Made by a program: the position numbers and the translations under genes. Of a stretch of DNA of 64,000 bases, positions 59,148 to 64,000 are shown piece by piece; positions within the stretch are counted from its first letter, which is position 1; each line of letters opens with the position of its first letter. The stretch covers positions 396,351 through 460,350 of the forward strand of contig NW_021167088.1 in the NCBI RefSeq assembly GCF_003711515.1. The letters are read 5' to 3'. The notes beneath the pieces are model-generated. The model was not told the origin of the DNA, ran no database searches, and worked only from the letters and a program-made list of their open reading frames with translations. This stretch comes from Sodiomyces alkalinus F11. Its lineage: Eukaryota > Ascomycota > Sordariomycetes > Glomerellales > Plectosphaerellaceae.

Positions 59148-61502
59148 CTACGCAGCAGCAACGGTCTGGGTGACGGTAACGGTCTCCCGCTCGATAATCC
59201 TTTCTCGCTCCGTCACAGTAAAAATGAGCATCTGGGTCACCGTGTGAGCGACATCCGCGCCGTTCCCGTCTTCGCCGGCGGCTGGTCCGGGCGTCTGCTC
59301 CGAACTCGGAGGCGAAGGCGACGCCGCTTCGATGACGGACGGGGATACAGGCTCCTCGTGCCCCACCCTCTCCTCGGCGGGAGGAGGGGGCGATTGCTCG
59401 ACAATAGCGGAGGAAGACGGTGGCTCGGCGGGACTCGGGGCTTGCGGTTGCGGTTGGGCAGTCACAGTGACGGTGATAAGGAGAGTCGTTCCAGGCTCGG
59501 GGGCGGGCTCGGGTTCCGGGGTCACGGTGACAAAAACAGTAGAGGTCAGGGTCCCGCGCACGGTTGTCGTCGTTTCGTCGGTGATCTCGTCGGAGAGTGT
59601 CACGGTGGAAACAATCTCGGTGACGGTCGGCGTGACTGTTTCTGTGACAATGGGGTCGTCTTCGGGACTCTCCTCCGGTGGGCTGTCCTCGGGAGCTCCC
59701 GGTGCATTGTCCTCCGGGGGTCCCTCCGGTGGGTTATCGTCTGGAGTGCCCCCCGGCGGGTTATCTCCTGGGGGCCCTTCTGGTGGGTCGTCCCCTGGAA
59801 CTTCCTCCGGTGGGGTATCGCCCGGAATCTCTTCGGGCGGTTCATCCCCCGAAACCTCCTCCGGTGGGTTATCCTCTGGACCGCCCTCTGGTGGATTATC
59901 CTCTGGGGGCCCTTCTGGTGGGTTATCACCTGGAACCTCCTCCTCTGGGGGAGGGGTCGGAGTAGGATCGGACAATCCCAGGATGCGCGACGCCACAGCC
60001 TCTTCAAAGCAATCAAGAACCACGCCGGCGGCGTGATTCATTGGCAAAGGGAAACAGCTGTGACCCGGCTGTTCACAGTGGCGAAGATTAAAGAACCCTT
60101 GTTCGTTGCAGCTCCCGATGGCTCCCTCGACGCAGCCAAACTGGCCAGGCCCGCAAGCGGACAGCTCGGTAAGGGTTTGGAAGCCGAAGTAGTATCGCCT
60201 TGCCTCTTCCAGGTTCTTCGCCGCTTGTTCCGGGCTGATGGTCCCGCTCGAATCTGGGGGCGGGGGGCCGTTGTTGGTGGGTATGGCAGGGTTAAGCACC
60301 CTGGTGGGGACGACCGGCGGGGAAGAGACGGCAGTAGGCTCGGCGTCGCTGCTGGTGGACGAAGGCGGCGCGTCCGGAGAACGCGACGGTACCTCAGGAG
60401 AGGATGATGGGAGGGGTTCCTGATCAGAAGGCAGAAGGGTGGGTTCGGATGTTGGAGATCCACTTGACACGGGGAGGACGGACTCAGAAGTCGGGTCGAA
60501 GTCCGGTGGCACTTCCGACGAGGCGGTTGGCTCAGGCCCAGGAGAAATTTCAGAAGTTTCCGAAGACGAAAAGGATGGCGACGAAGTTTCAATTCCGAGC
60601 GAAGGTCTAGGGAAGGGGAAGACGATAGAAGGCTGAAAGGATATGGTGTGTTCCGTCAAGGTCGGAATGGCGGAAGTGCTCCCTTCGGATGTAAGCAACG
60701 AGCTGCTTTCTGGGGGCGAAGAACTGATGATCTCTGTCGACGTCGGGACAGCGGACGAGCTAATGTCGGATGGGGGAAATGAGCTGGTTTCCTCCGGAGG
60801 CGGGACGCCCTCTGTCGGGATGGCGGAGAACACCGAAGAGGACGGGATGATGGGCTCGACATGACCAATGGAGGACGATGAGGCGAGAGGAGCAGTCGAA
60901 GAGTCTACAGACAGCACACTCGTCGACTCCTCCGGCCGAACGCCGGAAGACGGCTGGGGAAGAGAGATGGTGCTGAAAATGGGAGGTAGCCGAATATCCT
61001 CGTCAGCAGATGAAGGATGCGGTGCGGCGCTGACGGTCTCGACTAAGCTCGACTCGGCAGAGGGGAGGTTGGTCGGCTGGTCCGCCTCTCCGCCTACGTC
61101 TTCGGAAACCGGGGTTGTCTGTTCAGCAGGAGACTCTTGGTCGATAGAGCCGGAAGAGGGACGTCCCTGGGGTGATTCTGAGGTTGGTAATGGATCCGGG
61201 TCCACGGTGGAGAAGATGGGAGTCGGCGTCTCTTCATGTTCTTGCTGCGAGACGATCGGAGCGTCGGGTTGACTGGACAGGTGTGAGAGGGATAAGAGAT
61301 AAGAGCTTGGGACATGCAAGACGGACGGAGCAACGTACCTTGAAGATGGGGTGTGACCAGCGGACGGGTCTTGATGGGTATCGATACTAGAATCGTGAAA
61401 TAGGTCGGGAGACCGTGGTATCCTCCTCCAGCGACTTACGGGACCGGCCTGCGTTGTGGAGGATACCAGGAGGAGAAGTAAAGCGTGCGGAAGGGGGCGC
61501 AT
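59148..61502 (-). CDS. Secreted mucin-like Ser/Pro-rich protein with a six-cysteine module
   Basis: The open frame encodes 784 aa. A possible 66 bp intron without stops (61273-61338, GTACGT to CCAG) would shorten it to 762 aa. A signal peptide is clear (about residues 1-19, LPHALLLLLVSSTTQA). Residues 60-440 are Ser/Thr/Pro-rich, a likely O-glycosylated stalk. A compact domain at about 445-505 has six cysteines (CGPGQFGC, GSC, HC, SC, LDC) and resembles small fungal chitin/carbohydrate-binding modules such as CBM19. Next come tandem repeats built on PPEGP and (D/E)NPPE (about 520-610), then Thr-Val-rich strands (TVTPTVTEIVSTVTL). No GPI-type hydrophobic tail is seen, so secretion to the wall or medium is the best guess. 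Function is not known. Confidence 0.75.
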   Translation of the reverse strand: MRPLPHALLLLLVSSTTQAGPVSRWRRIPRSPDLFHDSSIDTHQDPSAGHTPSSRYVAPSVLHVPSSYLLSLSHLSSQPDAPIVSQQEHEETPTPIFSTVDPDPLPTSESPQGRPSSGSIDQESPAEQTTPVSEDVGGEADQPTNLPSAESSLVETVSAAPHPSSADEDIRLPPIFSTISLPQPSSGVRPEESTSVLSVDSSTAPLASSSSIGHVEPIIPSSSVFSAIPTEGVPPPEETSSFPPSDISSSAVPTSTEIISSSPPESSSLLTSEGSTSAIPTLTEHTISFQPSIVFPFPRPSLGIETSSPSFSSSETSEISPGPEPTASSEVPPDFDPTSESVLPVSSGSPTSEPTLLPSDQEPLPSSSPEVPSRSPDAPPSSTSSDAEPTAVSSPPVVPTRVLNPAIPTNNGPPPPDSSGTISPEQAAKNLEEARRYYFGFQTLTELSACGPGQFGCVEGAIGSCNEQGFFNLRHCEQPGHSCFPLPMNHAAGVVLDCFEEAVASRILGLSDPTPTPPPEEEVPGDNPPEGPPEDNPPEGGPEDNPPEEVSGDEPPEEIPGDTPPEEVPGDDPPEGPPGDNPPGGTPDDNPPEGPPEDNAPGAPEDSPPEESPEDDPIVTETVTPTVTEIVSTVTLSDEITDETTTTVRGTLTSTVFVTVTPEPEPAPEPGTTLLITVTVTAQPQPQAPSPAEPPSSSAIVEQSPPPPAEERVGHEEPVSPSVIEAASPSPPSSEQTPGPAAGEDGNGADVAHTVTQMLIFTVTERERIIERETVTVTQTVAAA
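59665..59945. repeat. In-frame minisatellite inside the mucin-like gene
   Basis: Roughly ten imperfect copies of a 27-36 base unit (core GGTGGGTTATC plus CCTCTGG or CCTTCTGG variants) encode acidic proline repeats of the type PPEGPPEDN and PPEEVPGDN. Copies differ by base changes but keep the frame. Confidence 0.8.
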
Positions 61503-64000
61503 TCTGAGAAAAGAAGGTTGAGAGGTCGATCGTTGGCTATGGCAGGTTATGCCAGGCCGAATGGTAGATTATGAGGGCAGTGATGAATCAGGAGAAGTAT
61601 GTAACCCCCCGGTATAAAGACAAAGAGAGGAATCTTTAAGAAGAGAAGGGACTCGAGGAAGAAAGAAAATACTATATGATTTGGAACAGGCACGAGGACA
61701 AGGAAATAAAGAGCACGAGAGAAAATGAAACAAAGAGAAAGACGGAGAGATAGGAAGAGAATAAGACAGAGAACGAAAGTGTGTGAAAGACAAAGAGAGA
61801 AGGGCGAGAGTGAAAAAAAGGAGTCAATCCTTAAGGGTATGACAAAGTCCAAAACATCTAAAAGTCAAACTAGAAGAAAGTCATCGAGAGAGGGCATCGC
61901 TGGGCTTTTGTACGACTTAATACGAGAGGTGGTCGCGTGGATGGCCGAGGACGGCCGGACCGCCTGCTGGGCGCGAGATCCAGAGTCAGGACGCGATGGG
62001 CCGGCTACATAGGTCTACTCCGAGACGCGGCTGGGGCTATGCCGGGACAAGGGGAGAGGGAAGAAGAAAAAGGAAAAGAAAAAAAGAAAAAAAAAGGAGA
62101 AAGACTCCTGCTTTCTCGTCTGTCGAGCATGGCATCTCATCTGTATGGGTCTGCAGGGTCGATGCGACCAGTCTTGGTGGCCCATGAGCTACCCGAGGAG
62201 GGAGCTAGGAGCTCTGCGAGAGTTTTCATCCAATGCCGTGGACGTACAAATAAACGTCGGTGCTTCGTAGATGGGTTCCTTGAGAAGCCTGCGACGGTTA
62301 GCCTTATGGGAAAAGCCTAGACCGTGTTATGAGCACACGAGACAACGGCATTGTATGGATATTGGTCGGCGAGTGGTAGGTGAGTGGTAGGTGAGTGCTA
62401 TTAAGCGCTGGTGTTCATGAGTAAAGTCTCGAATTTGTTTCTAATATGGTCAAAGATAGACGCGCGGTAGGATATTACTGGTAGCCGGCGCCAGGGCGGG
62501 TCAGTTTTCCGGAACCGTGAGCCAATCATCAGTAGTGGGGACGGATAACCTGCGACCAGTCAGATGGACCAGTCTCACAGTCACAAGTCCGTGGTGACAT
62601 AAGCAGAACACTCGTTCTGTAGGTGTACAGTGCAACGCTACTCCCCTCCTTCTTATCCAATTATTTCTTCCCTTCCCTCCTCTGTTCGATTCCTCACCCA
62701 TTCCTATTTACCACCCTCCCTCTTTCTCCCACTCCCATTCTTTCATCTTTCTCAAACAATCCCTTCGTCTCAGGCCATGTCCGAAACGACACGAGATCAT
62801 GGGATGTGATTGATCGTAAAGACCGTATATTGTAGATGCCTAGACGTTTAGAGGCCCACGGCACTGCGGTGGACTGGACTTCCTCCGATATGACTTGGGA
62901 TTGTCGACGTCGACCCCAAATGCAATGGAATGCTCGAGCCGAATCGGCAAACTACCTTGGGAATCTGTTCCATGACCGAAAGTTCGGGTCTTCGGATCTC
63001 GGATCAACGACAAACTGGATGGCCTTGGCTTGGGCCTGCCTGTTCAGTCACGAGCATCCATCTTGCTTCTTAGTCCGCCCAATCTCGGTTTGTCGAGGGC
63101 TCGTATCCTTTGTCCTGCGGATTTTATCGAACAATTCCCCAGTCGGTTGAGCTCTTGGTGGATAGAAAGAAATCTTCGGGAAAGACAAACAAACCACTAA
63201 TAGCCTACGGACACCCACGTGCATCGGGTTGTGCCGCAATTCTCCTTCGACTTCTTTGCAATTCGGTTCAACCAGGTTCTTCACCCAAGCAAGGCGCAAC
63301 ACAACTTCTCTTGCCGATGCCATCGTCACCTTCCTCTTCGGATCCAATTCCCCAGCTATGAAGCTTCGGAGAGGAGACACGCCAATGAGCTCCCCTTTGG
63401 TCGCATCCCTCGCAGAGCACGTTGCGTAGGGAACTCTGCCCATTGGGGGGACCGGCCCCGGCACTTCTCCCCACGCCGGACCTGCCAAGACCACGTGCCC
63501 CCCGTTCACTCCATCCGTCTCTTCTAGAGTCCCACCAACCCTAGCCAGCGCATCCCGGGCTCACTACAACGTACAAGCACGCATCATCACTCCGACCAAG
63601 AGACACGTGCGCGCATCATCCACTGCCGTCCAAAGAACTCGACCCCGACCTGTGAAAGCGTCTGTGATGGGTTCAAGATTTCGTCTATTGGAAATGGCGG
63701 ACGGGGAATTAAGACGACAAGAGGAGACCAAGGTGGCAGGGGGTAATCCACAGGATCGAGCCATGCCATGGAGAGGAGGATGGGGCATGAGGGGACTAGA
63801 CGGCATGCAGTGCAACCAAGTTGCTGGGTTGTATGCATGGTCTGAGGACCCCGACGATGGTTGCCATTCTCTCTCATTAAACCTTTACCCCTCCCAGCTA
63901 TTCGATAGCCGGACGAGGACGAAATGGTATTTATATCTGCTGTGCGCCGCCTGAAGGGTGGGTGTACCTTGATGGTTCTCTCTCTCCGGCCTGCACCCTC
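61503..64000. other. Intergenic region to the window end
   Basis: The first 300 bases are the upstream region of the mucin-like gene and contain purine-rich tracts (61680-61830). A polypurine/A-rich tract is at 62060-62100 and a polypyrimidine tract at about 62640-62760. Open frames up to 153 codons overlap on both strands and resemble no protein I know. A gene entering from beyond 64000 cannot be excluded. Confidence 0.5.

Noticed and set aside
62680..62700. GTTCGATTCC, resembling a tRNA T-loop
   Set aside because: No matching A box, anticodon stem or acceptor stem could be paired around it. No other tRNA was found by eye.
63048..63954. Open frames of 115-153 codons near the right end
   Set aside because: They overlap on opposite strands and have no motif, signal peptide or splice partner.

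Overview
This window is nuclear DNA of a filamentous ascomycete, most likely a Sordariomycete. It holds about 16 protein genes, most of them interrupted by short introns (50-180 bp) with fungal splice sites and CTRAY-type branch points. Coding DNA is GC-rich in third positions, and intergenic DNA is long and studded with pyrimidine tracts. A DIM-2-type DNA methyltransferase is present, a protein best known from Neurospora and its relatives. No tRNA, rRNA, intact transposon, CRISPR array or secondary-metabolite cluster was found. A 90-base run of N (25943-26032) marks an assembly gap. All exon joins were worked out by hand from splice signals, reading-frame continuity and remembered family sequence; no search was run.

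Layout, left to right. A 3 kb spacer precedes an Sro7/tomosyn-type exocytosis regulator (+). A small single-membrane-span protein follows (-). GRC3 polynucleotide kinase (-) and an RPA34-type RNA polymerase I subunit (+) are divergent and share 636 bp. AUR1 inositol phosphorylceramide synthase (-) comes next, then a 4.4 kb gene-poor stretch. A mitochondrial GGQ-type peptidyl-tRNA hydrolase (-) is divergent from a Nab3-like RNA-binding protein (+). Then come a ferric reductase/NADPH oxidase-like flavocytochrome (+), a VanZ-like membrane protein (-) divergent from SAGA subunit SPT7 (+), a glutamine-rich nuclear-looking protein (-), vacuolar proteinase A PEP4 (-), and serine hydroxymethyltransferase (+). 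A large, probably mitochondrial protein (-) is divergent from an RMND1/Mrx10-like mitochondrial inner-membrane protein (+), only 337 bp apart. The window ends with DIM-2 (+) and a secreted mucin-like protein with a six-cysteine module (-).

How the genes relate. Most are housekeeping genes and do not form one pathway. Three divergent pairs join related functions: GRC3/RPA34 (rRNA synthesis and processing), the two mitochondrial genes at 48-53 kb, and, more loosely, the GGQ hydrolase with the RNA-binding protein. SPT7 and PEP4 lie near each other; in yeast the vacuolar protease is linked to C-terminal trimming of Spt7. DIM-2 fits a TpA-rich, CpA-poor relic near 41.6 kb that looks like an old target of repeat-induced point mutation.

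The most unusual non-coding feature is a family of short palindromic words (ACGAAGTAC, ACGGAGTAC, AGGTACCT, CCTTAGG) scattered through nearly all intergenic DNA and absent from the exons I read. In places they form hairpins.
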